Below are positions 1 to 8,084 of a stretch of DNA of 19,666 nt, one piece after another (position 1 is the first letter of the stretch; each line of letters starts with the position of its first letter). The position numbers and the translations under genes are program-made. The notes beneath the pieces are model-generated. The model was not told the origin of the DNA and did not search any database. It was given only the letters and a program-made list of their open reading frames with translations. Where the stretch lies: contig CAZEPM010000026.1 in assembly GCA_964514145.1 (NCBI GenBank), positions 1 through 19,666 of the forward strand, read 5' to 3'. The DNA comes from Phocaeicola_A sp964514145 (GTDB taxonomy: Bacteria; Bacteroidota; Bacteroidia; Bacteroidales; Bacteroidaceae).

Positions 1-1
1 G

Positions 2-76
2 CCAACTTTTAACATTACCAACCCAGCCGATATGCCCGAAAAACGACTACCTTTGTTTCTGTATTCCGACAACTAA
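2..76 (+). CDS. C-terminal end of an unidentified protein (partial)
   Basis: An open frame enters from the left edge and ends at TAA 74-76, giving 24 residues that finish in PEKRLPLFLYSDN. It stops 15 bases before folC, a spacing that would suit co-transcription. The fragment is too short to assign to a family. A second frame (3-95) is also open and would overlap the folC start as ATGA, but its peptide (rich in Cys, Thr and Pro, ending in KNTQTS) looks less like a natural protein end. I therefore prefer the 2-76 frame, without certainty. Confidence 0.4.
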   Translation, partial: PTFNITNPADMPEKRLPLFLYSDN

Positions 77-91
77 AAACACACAGACGTC

Positions 92-1393
92 ATGACATAC
101 GAAGAAACACTGACCTATCTGTATGAAAGCGCACCGCTGTTTCAGCAGATAGGTAAAAGCGCATACAAAGAGGGACTGGAAAATACCTACCGACTCGATG
201 AACATTTCGGACATCCACACCGCCGCTACCGCTGCATTCATGTGGCCGGCACCAACGGGAAAGGGTCGTGCTCGCACACGCTGGCCGCCATTCTGCAATG
301 TGCCGGTTACAGGGTAGGACTCTACACGTCACCTCATCTGATTGATTTCCGAGAGCGCATCCGAGTCAACGGAGAGCCTATTCCGAAAGCACGCGTAATC
401 CGCTTTGTGGAAAAAGAACGCGCGTTTTTCGAACCGCTCCAACCTTCTTTTTTCGAACTGACCACTGCCCTCGCCTTTGCCTATTTTGCCGAGACAAATG
501 TAGACATTGCGGTCGTAGAAACAGGGCTGGGCGGCCGACTGGATTGCACCAACATTGTCAACCCCGTTTTGAGCATAATCACCAACATCAGCTTTGACCA
601 TGTACAATACCTCGGCGACACGCTGCCCGAAATAGCGGCAGAGAAAGCCGGCATCATCAAAGAAGGTGTGCCGGTGGTGATTGGCGAGGCTTTACCCGAA
701 ACGCGCCCAGTGTTTGCACAACAAGCTGAACGCCGGCATGCTCCCATTGTGTTTGCCGAAGACGAAAACCTGATTCGTTCGGCTGTGCCCAATGCACACG
801 GCGGACTGGTGTATGAAACACGTCACTGGGACACGTTGCAAGGTGAGTTGGGCGGTTTCTATCAGGAGAAAAACACGCAGACGGTATTGGCAGCCTTACG
901 GGTGCTCGACGGGAGAGGCATCCGTCTCAGTGAGCAAGCCGTCCGCAAGGGATTTGCACAGGTGTGTGAATTGACCGGCTTGCGAGGCCGCTGGCAACGG
1001 TTGCAACAGTCACCGACCGTCGTATGTGATACGGGGCACAATCTTGGCGGTATGCGTTATCTGGTCAATCAGCTACAGACACAGACCTACGATCGACTAC
1101 GCATGGTTTTCGGCATGGTCAGCGATAAAGATGTGACCGGTGTGCTTGCCCTGCTGCCACGTGAAGCGACTTATTATTTCACACAAGCTTGTGTGCAGCG
1201 AGCACTTCCGGCTGACGAGTTGCAACGCCTGGCGCAAGACAGAGGATTGCAAGGTGAGTGTTACTTCACTGTGCAGCAAGCCTTTGAAGCAGCCTGTCGG
1301 GACGCTTCGCCGGAGGATTTCATTTTCGTTGGAGGCAGTAGTTTCGTCGTAGCCGACCTGTTTCGATCGTTTTTCGACGGCATATCCTTGTGA
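92..1393 (+). CDS. folC: Bifunctional folylpolyglutamate synthase / dihydrofolate synthase
   Basis: This cytoplasmic Mur-ligase-family enzyme adds glutamate to folates using ATP; many bacterial members also join dihydropteroate and glutamate. The 433 residues match the family's usual length. The ATP-binding P-loop HVAGTNGKGS is at residues 50-59, followed by TSPHL (79-83), FFELTTALAF (120-129) and GLGGRLDCTN (145-154). The Mur-ligase-like stretch ITNISFDH, then AAEKAGIIK, lies at about 163-190. The C-terminal domain has DTGHNLGG near 314, where many homologues read D-x-A-H-N-P. The ATG at 92 places the P-loop at a normal distance from the N-terminus. A -7-like TACCTTTG (48-55) lies upstream but has no partner -33 element. 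The gene is not functionally tied to the sugar genes that follow, which have their own promoter. Whether it has both activities cannot be read from the sequence. Confidence 0.93.
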   Translation: MTYEETLTYLYESAPLFQQIGKSAYKEGLENTYRLDEHFGHPHRRYRCIHVAGTNGKGSCSHTLAAILQCAGYRVGLYTSPHLIDFRERIRVNGEPIPKARVIRFVEKERAFFEPLQPSFFELTTALAFAYFAETNVDIAVVETGLGGRLDCTNIVNPVLSIITNISFDHVQYLGDTLPEIAAEKAGIIKEGVPVVIGEALPETRPVFAQQAERRHAPIVFAEDENLIRSAVPNAHGGLVYETRHWDTLQGELGGFYQEKNTQTVLAALRVLDGRGIRLSEQAVRKGFAQVCELTGLRGRWQRLQQSPTVVCDTGHNLGGMRYLVNQLQTQTYDRLRMVFGMVSDKDVTGVLALLPREATYYFTQACVQRALPADELQRLAQDRGLQGECYFTVQQAFEAACRDASPEDFIFVGGSSFVVADLFRSFFDGISL

Positions 1394-1418
1394 AACCCGA
1401 ATAAGTTGCCTACATTTG
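1388..1418 (+). promoter_or_regulatory. Bacteroidetes-type promoter for galM-galK
   Basis: A TTG (-33, 1388-1390) is separated by 20 bp from TACATTTG (1411-1418), a perfect match to the Bacteroides -7 consensus TAnnTTTG at the expected spacing. The -33 element overlaps the last bases of folC, whose stop is 1391-1393. Transcription would start roughly 10 bases after the -7 box, about 25 bases before the galM ATG. This makes galM-galK a transcription unit independent of folC. Confidence 0.75.
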
Positions 1419-1451
1419 TCGAGATATCAACTTTATTAAAATCAAACTACC

Positions 1452-2531
1452 ATGGATCATACGACCTATTGTGCTCCCATGAAGCGGGAGAATTTCCAAC
1501 GGACAGTTCAAGGTAAAACGGTTGACTTATATCATCTACATACTGCACGCATTGAAATGGAAGTAACCAACTATGGTGCGGCCATCCTGTCGCTCATCGT
1601 TCCCGACAAGCACGGCAAAAAAGCCAACATCATTCAAGGGCATGACAGTCTGGACCATCTGATGAACTGCCCGGTCGGTGTGTTGAGTACGACCATTGGC
1701 CGATATGGCAACCGCATAGCTCAAGGAAGATTCACATTAGAAGGTAAAGAGTATCAACTGGCTACGAACAATGGGCCAAATTCGTTGCACGGCGGGCCTA
1801 CGGGCTTTCACAAACGAGTGTGGGACGTTGTGGCACACACGGACAACCACATCAAATTCTACTATCAATCGAAAGACGGCGAAGAAGGTTTCCCAGGCAC
1901 GGTTGACATCTACATGAGTTACACCCTCACTGAAAACGACGAACTACGCATCGACTATCGGGCGACAACCGATCGCACTACGATTATCAACCTGACACAT
2001 CATGCCTTCTTTTGTCTGGCAGGCATCGGCCGACCGTCTCCCAGTATCCATAACAACATCGTAACCATCAATGCAGATCACTATCTGCCAACAAATGAAG
2101 TCTCTATCCCTACGGGCATCATTGCTTCGGTAGAAAATACTCCGATGGACTTCCGCACACCGCACACAATAGGTGAACGCATAGACAGTGAGTTCCAACA
2201 GCTGATTTACGGACATGGCTACGACCACTGCTATGTGCTCAACAAACGGGAAGTGGGCGAACTGAGTTTTGCGGCCAAATGTATCGAACCCCATAGCGGC
2301 CGGACACTGGAAGTCTATACGACCGAGCCGGGCGTACAGATGTATACGGCAAACTGGAACAACAACATGACGGGCGCTCACGGGGCAACCTTTCCCGATC
2401 GCAGCGCAATCTGCTTTGAGGCGCAACACTTTCCGGACTCACCCAATCATCCCTACTTCCCAAGTGTCGTGCTCCGACCGGAAGATACGTACCGACAGAC
2501 AACCCTATATAAATTTAGCACCGAAGCATAA
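1452..2531 (+). CDS. galM: Aldose 1-epimerase (galactose mutarotase), cytoplasmic, with a divergent active-site motif
   Basis: The enzyme interconverts alpha and beta anomers of galactose and related sugars, supplying alpha-D-galactose to GalK. The 359 residues fit the GalM family, and there is no signal peptide, so it should be cytoplasmic. Family positions are present: R84 in GRYGNRI, H113 in LHGGPTGF, the general acid H184, D258 in GYDH and the general base E323 in CFEAQHFPDSPN. The motif around the acid reads NLTHHAFFCLAG (180-191), where typical members, including the second copy in this window, read N-x-T-N-H-S-Y-F-N-L. The catalytic His is kept but its neighbours N, S, Y and N are changed to H, A, F and C. 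Substrate preference may therefore differ. It lies 29 bp before galK, probably in the same operon. Met10 is a possible alternative start. Confidence 0.88.
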   Translation: MDHTTYCAPMKRENFQRTVQGKTVDLYHLHTARIEMEVTNYGAAILSLIVPDKHGKKANIIQGHDSLDHLMNCPVGVLSTTIGRYGNRIAQGRFTLEGKEYQLATNNGPNSLHGGPTGFHKRVWDVVAHTDNHIKFYYQSKDGEEGFPGTVDIYMSYTLTENDELRIDYRATTDRTTIINLTHHAFFCLAGIGRPSPSIHNNIVTINADHYLPTNEVSIPTGIIASVENTPMDFRTPHTIGERIDSEFQQLIYGHGYDHCYVLNKREVGELSFAAKCIEPHSGRTLEVYTTEPGVQMYTANWNNNMTGAHGATFPDRSAICFEAQHFPDSPNHPYFPSVVLRPEDTYRQTTLYKFSTEA

Positions 2532-2560
2532 TCTTTTCATCTTATAACCCTATATATATT

Positions 2561-3715
2561 ATGGATATAGAATACGTTAGAAGTCGTTTTATCAAACATT
2601 TTGACGGCACCATCGGCTCAATCTACGTTTCGCCCGGACGCATCAATCTCATAGGTGAACATACTGATTTCAATGGGGGCTATGTATTTCCCTGCGCCAT
2701 TGACAAAGAGATCATGGCTGAAGTCAAACCCAACGGAACCGACAAAGTGCGTGCATACTCCATCGATCTGAAAGACTACATCGAGTTCGGACTCAACAAA
2801 GAAGACATGCCCCGCACAAGCTGGGCAAAATATATCTTCGGCATATGCCGTGAACTCATCGGACGCGGCGTCGAGGTAAAAGGTTTCAACACGGCCTTTT
2901 CCGGCGACATCCCTTTAGGTGCTGGCATGTCGTCTTCGGCAGCCTTGGAAAGCGTGTATGCGTTCGCACTCAACGACATGTTTGGCGACAACCGGCTTGA
3001 CAGGTTCGAACTGGCCAAAGCAGGACAGGCTACCGAGCACAACTACGTAGGTGTCAAATGCGGCATCATGGACCAGTTTGCCTCGTTATTCGGTAAGAAA
3101 GACCAGCTGATACGCCTGAACTGCAGCAATCTGGACTATCAGTATTTTCATTTCGCACCGAAAGACTACCGCATTGTTCTGATAGACTCCGCCGTAAAAC
3201 ACGAACTGGCATCTTCCGCCTACAACGAACGTCGGCAGAACTGCGAGAATGCAAAAACAGCGCTCAAGAAACATTATCCGGAAATAACCTGCCTATGTGA
3301 CGCGTCTCCCGACATGCTCGAATCCGTAAAAGCCGACATCAGCGGAGAAGATTACAAGCGTGCGCGCTACGTCATCGAAGAAAACCGGCGCGTCCTGGCC
3401 GTCTCCGAAGCCCTGCAAGAGGAAGACTATGAGACGGTAGGCATCAAAATGTATGAGACACATCAGGGAATGAGCAAGCTGTATGAAGTCAGTTGCGAAG
3501 AACTTGACTTCCTGAACGAATGCGCATGGGAATGCGGCGTCACCGGTTCGCGCATCATGGGAGGCGGCTTCGGCGGCTGCACGATCAATCTGGTAAAGAA
3601 CGAATTATGTGATGTCTTCATCGAAAACACACGGACCAGATTCAAAGAGCGGTTCCGTTACATCCCCAAAGTATATCACGTGACGATATGCGACGGAACA
3701 CACAAAGTGGAATAA
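2561..3715 (+). CDS. galK: Galactokinase
   Basis: This GHMP-family kinase phosphorylates alpha-D-galactose at C1 with ATP, the first committed step of the Leloir pathway, in the cytoplasm. The 384 residues have the normal length and all three family motifs: the galactokinase signature GRINLIGEHTDFNGGYV (26-42), the ATP-binding GDIPLGAGMSSSAALE (115-130) and the C-terminal glycine-rich GGGFGG (334-339). The likely catalytic pair is R27 and D171, the latter in CGIMDQFAS. The gene follows galM by 29 bp and shares its promoter. No galT or galE is in the window, so the later Leloir steps must be encoded elsewhere. Confidence 0.95.
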   Translation: MDIEYVRSRFIKHFDGTIGSIYVSPGRINLIGEHTDFNGGYVFPCAIDKEIMAEVKPNGTDKVRAYSIDLKDYIEFGLNKEDMPRTSWAKYIFGICRELIGRGVEVKGFNTAFSGDIPLGAGMSSSAALESVYAFALNDMFGDNRLDRFELAKAGQATEHNYVGVKCGIMDQFASLFGKKDQLIRLNCSNLDYQYFHFAPKDYRIVLIDSAVKHELASSAYNERRQNCENAKTALKKHYPEITCLCDASPDMLESVKADISGEDYKRARYVIEENRRVLAVSEALQEEDYETVGIKMYETHQGMSKLYEVSCEELDFLNECAWECGVTGSRIMGGGFGGCTINLVKNELCDVFIENTRTRFKERFRYIPKVYHVTICDGTHKVE

Positions 3716-3833
3716 ACAAACCGCAAACACAGACCATATACATTTTAATAAGATTTAGCCGAAAGCGGCATAATAATGACAGAATTCTGCTGAATAACAT
3801 AGAACGGTTTTTCTTTTTTACACGGATTCATTT

Positions 3834-3841
3834 TATTTTTG
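3834..3841 (+). promoter_or_regulatory. -7 promoter element upstream of the lipoprotein mutarotase
   Basis: TATTTTTG matches the Bacteroides -7 consensus TAnnTTTG and lies 41 bases before the start codon. No TTG is found at the -33 distance; the upstream sequence is only T-rich. The same 167-bp spacer also has a 10-bp palindrome CAGAATTCTG (3780-3789) and a small GCCG/CGGC hairpin (3758-3769), neither of which has an assigned role. Confidence 0.4.
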
Positions 3842-3882
3842 CCGCTGATTATTAACACTTAAAAGAATAAAATCCATAATTC

Positions 3883-5025
3883 ATGAAACGCATAAACAAT
3901 CTTTTGCGGGGAATCGGCCTTTGTTGCGCCGTAACAGCATGTGCGCCGGGCAGTCAAGGAACGCTCACCCTATCCGGACTGAATCCCGCCAACTTTCAAA
4001 CGGAAATCGACGGCAAACCCGTTCAGTTGTACACCCTGAAAAATCCGTCCGGCATGGAAGTTTGCATAACCAATTTCGGCGGACGCATTGTTTCGGTCAT
4101 GGTTCCGGACAAGCAAGGGCAAATGCAGGATGTTGTGCTGGGCTTTGACAACATCGCGGACTACATCAATCAGCCGAGTGATTTCGGCGCGGCTATCGGT
4201 CGCTATGCCAATCGGATTAATCAAGGAAAGATTGTCATCGACGACAATGTCATCCAACTGCCGCAAAACAACTACGGACACTGTCTGCACGGCGGCCCGA
4301 CAGGCTGGCAGGACCGGATATACACGGCCGAACAGCCTAACGACAGCACCTTGAACCTGACCATATTGTCTCCGGACGGAGACAACAACTTCCCGGGCAA
4401 TGTGACGGCTCACGTAACCTACACCCTGAAGGCAGACAACAGCATCGACATCAAATACGATGCAACGACAGACAGAAAAACGGTGATTAACATGACCAAC
4501 CACTCCTATTTCAATCTGTCAGGAAACCCGAACAATGCGATCACAAACGACATCTTATACCTGAATTCGGACAGCATCACACCGGTAGACAGCACGTTTA
4601 TGACCACCGGAGAAATCATGGCCATTACCGACACGCCATTTGACTTTACAACGCCTAAAGCAATCGGCGAAGGCATCGACATGGAATACGAACAAGCCAA
4701 GTTGGGCATGGGCATAGACCATAATTTCGTGTTGAACACCAAAGGAGACGACTCGCAGATTGCGGCCAAACTGGTAAATCCGGAAACGGGAATCTCCCTG
4801 GAGGTATATACCGACGAGCCCGGCATTCAGGTCTATACGGGCAATTTCTTGGACGGTTCGCTCACCGGGAAGAGAGGCATCACTTATAACCAGCGGACAG
4901 GCGTATGTTTCGAGTCTCAGCACTATCCGGACAGTCCTAACAAACCACAATGGCCTTCCGTAATCCTCGAACCCGGACAAACCTATCAAAGCCATTGTAT
5001 CTTCAAGTTCGGAATCGAACAATGA
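3883..5025 (+). CDS. galM: Aldose 1-epimerase, predicted exported lipoprotein
   Basis: This second mutarotase has 380 residues. The first 20 form a lipoprotein signal: K2 and R3, a hydrophobic stretch GIGLCCAV, then the lipobox VTAC with C20 as the lipidated residue. The mature enzyme should be anchored in the envelope, facing the periplasm or the cell surface. The family residues are all canonical: H136 in LHGGPTGW, H207 in NMTNHSYFNLSG, D279 in GIDHNF and E344 in CFESQHYPDSPN. An exported mutarotase would equilibrate anomers of sugars released from polysaccharides before import, which fits the transporter gene 87 bp downstream. The true substrate (galactose, arabinose, glucose or xylose) cannot be read from the sequence. 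Its catalytic motif is closer to the family norm than that of the cytoplasmic copy at 1452-2531, so the two are not recent duplicates. Confidence 0.9.
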   Translation: MKRINNLLRGIGLCCAVTACAPGSQGTLTLSGLNPANFQTEIDGKPVQLYTLKNPSGMEVCITNFGGRIVSVMVPDKQGQMQDVVLGFDNIADYINQPSDFGAAIGRYANRINQGKIVIDDNVIQLPQNNYGHCLHGGPTGWQDRIYTAEQPNDSTLNLTILSPDGDNNFPGNVTAHVTYTLKADNSIDIKYDATTDRKTVINMTNHSYFNLSGNPNNAITNDILYLNSDSITPVDSTFMTTGEIMAITDTPFDFTTPKAIGEGIDMEYEQAKLGMGIDHNFVLNTKGDDSQIAAKLVNPETGISLEVYTDEPGIQVYTGNFLDGSLTGKRGITYNQRTGVCFESQHYPDSPNKPQWPSVILEPGQTYQSHCIFKFGIEQ

Positions 5026-5112
5026 CATGGCCTGCTTCGCGGCAGCGATTATCTTTTTTCATTGAACAATTAACAACCTTTTTTACCATAATTACCAATT
5101 AACCAAACATTT

Positions 5113-7068
5113 ATGGATATTCTAGAATCACTAAGAAACAATGGTTTCGAAACGGTCGATTACGTTGTTGTCGGAATATACATCGTACTTCTCGTGGGAT
5201 TAGGATTATTTCTCTCACGAAACAAGAAAGGAGAAGAAAAATCATCAAGTGACTACTTTCTCGCCGGAAACACATTGACATGGTGGGCTGTGGGTGCTTC
5301 ACTCATCGCCGCCAATATTTCCGCTGAACAGTTTATCGGAATGTCAGGCTCGGCATACAAATCGGGTATTGCCATTGCCGCATATGAATTAATGGCTGCA
5401 GGAACCCTGATTGTCGTTGCCAAATTCTTACTGCCGGTAATGATCAAACGCAAGATTTTCACAATTCCTCAATTCCTACGCGAACGTTACAACTGGGGTG
5501 TAGGATTGGCATTCTCCATTTTCTGGTTATTGCTCTATGTGTTTATTAACCTGACATCCGTAGCATGGCTTGGTGCTCTGGCAATCAAACAGATTCTTGG
5601 TCTCCCTTCCGCACCTGACATGATAATGGGCATGCAGGTCGATATGACCCTTGTGTGGATCATTCTCTTCCTGTTCATCATCGCCGGTATCTATTCCATC
5701 TATGGAGGTTTGGCCTCTGTGGCATGGACTGACGTCATGCAGGTAACATTCCTCGTTGGCGGCGGATTGATTACCGCTTATGCAGCGTTGGACGTAATCG
5801 CATCGGAACTTGGCCTCGACGGAGCCTTGGGCGCATTGGGACATATTATGAATCAACTGACGAATACGCCCGGAGATACCCACTTTAACTTGATAGTCGA
5901 ACGGAACGCCGAGCTATATCCGGTCATAAATGGTACGGTGACTCAGCCGTCCGACCCTTATTTTGACATCCCGGGTATTACGGTTATCGTAGGAGCACTC
6001 TGGCTTACAAACTTAGGCTATTGGGGATTCAACCAATACATCATCCAAAAAGGTCTGGCAGCAAGAAGCCTGTCGGAAGCCAAGAAAGGTATGATTTTCG
6101 CTGCATTCCTAAAAATCCTTATCCCTTTCATCGTATGTATACCCGGTGTTTGCGCATTCTACGTCGCCCATTATCAACCCGAACTTATGTCACACCTCGC
6201 CGGATCGATAGAACGTTCTGACGATGCCTATCCTTTCCTCATCCGCAACTTCACGCCTACCATTGTCAAAGGCTTGTCTTTTGCCGCATTGGCCGCAGCT
6301 GTTATTTCGTCATTGGCTTCGATGTTCAACTCAACATCTACAATCTTCACAATGGATATATACAAGCAATTCATCAACAAAAAGGCTTCGGAACGTAAGT
6401 TGGTGATGGTAGGACGTATCACCTCGCTGGCAGCACTCATATTGGCTCTTATTGCAGTATACCCGACAATGGGAGGAGCCGACCAAGCTTTCCAAGTATT
6501 GCAAGAATATTCCGGTTTCATCTATCCGGGAATTGTTGTCATCTTCGGTTTGGGTCTGTTGTGGAAACGCGCATCCGGAAAGGCAGCCGTTGTTACCGCG
6601 ATTGGAACGTTCGTATTCAGTATCCTCTTTAAATTTGCAATGCCGGATACTCCGTTCCTGCTCCGTATGGGTTATGTCTTCATCGTCTTGGCCGTATTGT
6701 TCATCAGCATTTCATATATGGACAAAAACATTGTCAAAGCAGATTTACAGGATGCCGGTGCCATCAAAGCACAAATTTATTGGGGTCGCGTAATGCTAGT
6801 CTGTGCCATAATCAGCTACATTATCGCCGTCATCACCGTGACAAGCGACATCAGTGTATTGAAAAACTACGGATTCGAGTCTCTCTTCTTTTTAGGCTCA
6901 CTCTTTATCGTATTATGGATTTATCTCAAATCCAATGCCAAAGATTTGGTACAAAACCCCAAAGCTGTAACCATAGATTTGACATTGTTCCGTTCAGATC
7001 GCGGGTTTACCATAGGCTCAATAGGAATCATAGTCATTCTGTTTGTGCTTTATCTCTCTTTGTGGTAA
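5113..7068 (+). CDS. Sodium/solute symporter (SSS/SGLT family), probable sugar importer
   Basis: This 651-residue inner-membrane protein has about 14-15 hydrophobic helices, beginning near residues 16-35. It belongs to the family of vSGLT, which drives sugar uptake with the sodium gradient. Family features are DYFLAGNTLTWWAVGASL (47-64) and SSLASMFNSTSTIFTMDIY (399-417), the helix that carries the conserved sodium-site serines in SGLT-type proteins. The substrate is inferred from position: it lies between a mutarotase and araD-araA, so L-arabinose is most likely, with galactose as the alternative. No strong promoter is visible in the 87-bp gap; TATCTTTT is only near-consensus. It is thus probably co-transcribed with the mutarotase. 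A terminator follows at 7113. Confidence 0.9.
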   Translation: MDILESLRNNGFETVDYVVVGIYIVLLVGLGLFLSRNKKGEEKSSSDYFLAGNTLTWWAVGASLIAANISAEQFIGMSGSAYKSGIAIAAYELMAAGTLIVVAKFLLPVMIKRKIFTIPQFLRERYNWGVGLAFSIFWLLLYVFINLTSVAWLGALAIKQILGLPSAPDMIMGMQVDMTLVWIILFLFIIAGIYSIYGGLASVAWTDVMQVTFLVGGGLITAYAALDVIASELGLDGALGALGHIMNQLTNTPGDTHFNLIVERNAELYPVINGTVTQPSDPYFDIPGITVIVGALWLTNLGYWGFNQYIIQKGLAARSLSEAKKGMIFAAFLKILIPFIVCIPGVCAFYVAHYQPELMSHLAGSIERSDDAYPFLIRNFTPTIVKGLSFAALAAAVISSLASMFNSTSTIFTMDIYKQFINKKASERKLVMVGRITSLAALILALIAVYPTMGGADQAFQVLQEYSGFIYPGIVVIFGLGLLWKRASGKAAVVTAIGTFVFSILFKFAMPDTPFLLRMGYVFIVLAVLFISISYMDKNIVKADLQDAGAIKAQIYWGRVMLVCAIISYIIAVITVTSDISVLKNYGFESLFFLGSLFIVLWIYLKSNAKDLVQNPKAVTIDLTLFRSDRGFTIGSIGIIVILFVLYLSLW

Positions 7069-7112
7069 TGTAACAAAACCGGATGCTACATTAAGTGCTA
7101 TGCTACAATCAT

Positions 7113-7147
7113 TAGGGCAGGTTTTCTTACCTGCCCTATCTTCTTTA
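7113..7147 (+). terminator. Rho-independent terminator after the symporter gene
   Basis: A perfect 10-bp stem TAGGGCAGGT / ACCTGCCCTA (7113-7122 and 7129-7138) with a 6-base loop is followed by the T-rich TCTTCTTTA. It ends the symporter transcript 45 bases after its stop codon. Since araD starts at 7194, araD needs either its own promoter or read-through. Confidence 0.85.
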
Positions 7148-7193
7148 TAGATTTATCAGCATAAACCAAAACCATAGTTATAAACCATCAGAT

Positions 7194-7886
7194 ATGCTAG
7201 AAACAATTAAAGAAAAAGTATTCCAAGCCAATCTAGACTTAGTAAAACACGGGCTTGTTTTATTTACATGGGGAAATGTTTCCGCTATTGACCGCGAGAA
7301 AGGCTTAGTGGTCATCAAGCCAAGCGGAGTAGCCTACGACATTATGAAAGCAAGCGACATGGTGGTCGTTGATCTGGAAGGTAATATCGTAGAAGGGAAT
7401 CTCAATCCATCGTCCGACACACCTACTCATCTGGTCCTTTACAAAGCTTTTCCGGAAATCGGCGGAGTTGTCCATACCCATTCAACATACGCAACCGCAT
7501 GGGCACAAGCCGGTCTGGACATTCCGAACATCGGAACAACACATGCCGACTACTTCCATCAGGCCATACCGTGTACTGCAGATATGACAGAACCGGAAGT
7601 GATGGGAGACTACGAACTGGAAACGGGAAATGTCATCGTGAAACGTTTCGAAGGGATGAATCCGATACATACTCCCGGAGTGCTTGTCAAGAATCACGGC
7701 CCCTTCGCATGGGGAAAAGATGCGCATGAAGCCGTACACAACGCCGTCGTAATGGAACAAGTGGCCAAAATGGCTGGCATAGCTTATGCCATAAACCCAC
7801 AATTAACGATGAATCCATTGCTCATAGAGAAACATTTCAACCGTAAACATGGTCCGAATGCTTACTACGGCCAAAACAAGAGATAA
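7194..7886 (+). CDS. araD: L-ribulose-5-phosphate 4-epimerase
   Basis: The enzyme converts L-ribulose 5-phosphate to D-xylulose 5-phosphate, the last step of the arabinose branch, in the cytoplasm. It is a class II aldolase/AraD-family zinc enzyme. The 230 residues match E. coli AraD in size. The metal ligands are clear: D75 in NPSSDTPTH, H94 and H96 in VHTHSTYATAW, and H168 in KNHGPF. The proton-donor candidates are also present: D119 in HADYF and a tyrosine at 224/225 near the C-terminus (NAYYGQN). Strong terminators lie on both sides. The only promoter-like string in the 125-bp leader is TAGATTTA (7148-7155), a one-mismatch -7 element. Confidence 0.93.
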   Translation: MLETIKEKVFQANLDLVKHGLVLFTWGNVSAIDREKGLVVIKPSGVAYDIMKASDMVVVDLEGNIVEGNLNPSSDTPTHLVLYKAFPEIGGVVHTHSTYATAWAQAGLDIPNIGTTHADYFHQAIPCTADMTEPEVMGDYELETGNVIVKRFEGMNPIHTPGVLVKNHGPFAWGKDAHEAVHNAVVMEQVAKMAGIAYAINPQLTMNPLLIEKHFNRKHGPNAYYGQNKR

Positions 7887-7936
7887 TTGACTTTTTTATT
7901 CCGAAGAGACACCTCTCGCATAAAATCAGCTCAAGT

Positions 7937-7998
7937 TAACTCGTTATCTTTTCATTTTTCCATCTACAGAGAGAAAAAAGATAACGAGTTATTTTTTT
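7937..7998 (+). terminator. Terminator with a 16-bp perfect stem between araD and araA
   Basis: TAACTCGTTATCTTTT (7937-7952) pairs perfectly with 7976-7991 across a 23-base loop and is followed directly by seven Ts. The stem is longer and more AT-rich than usual for a terminator. The right arm plus T-run has the layout of a rho-independent terminator. The long stem means read-through RNA would also carry a stable hairpin before araA, possibly protecting or regulating it. Confidence 0.8.
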
Positions 7999-8084
7999 AT
8001 TCTTAAAATAACTGCGATATTTGACAAACGATATTGCGAACTTAAAAAATCTTCAAACAGTATAATCTATAAAAATTCCAGACT

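Noticed and set aside
3970..5028. Long - strand frames (157-177 codons) opposite the lipoprotein mutarotase
   Set aside because: They are shadows of a conserved + strand gene and have no recognisable protein features.
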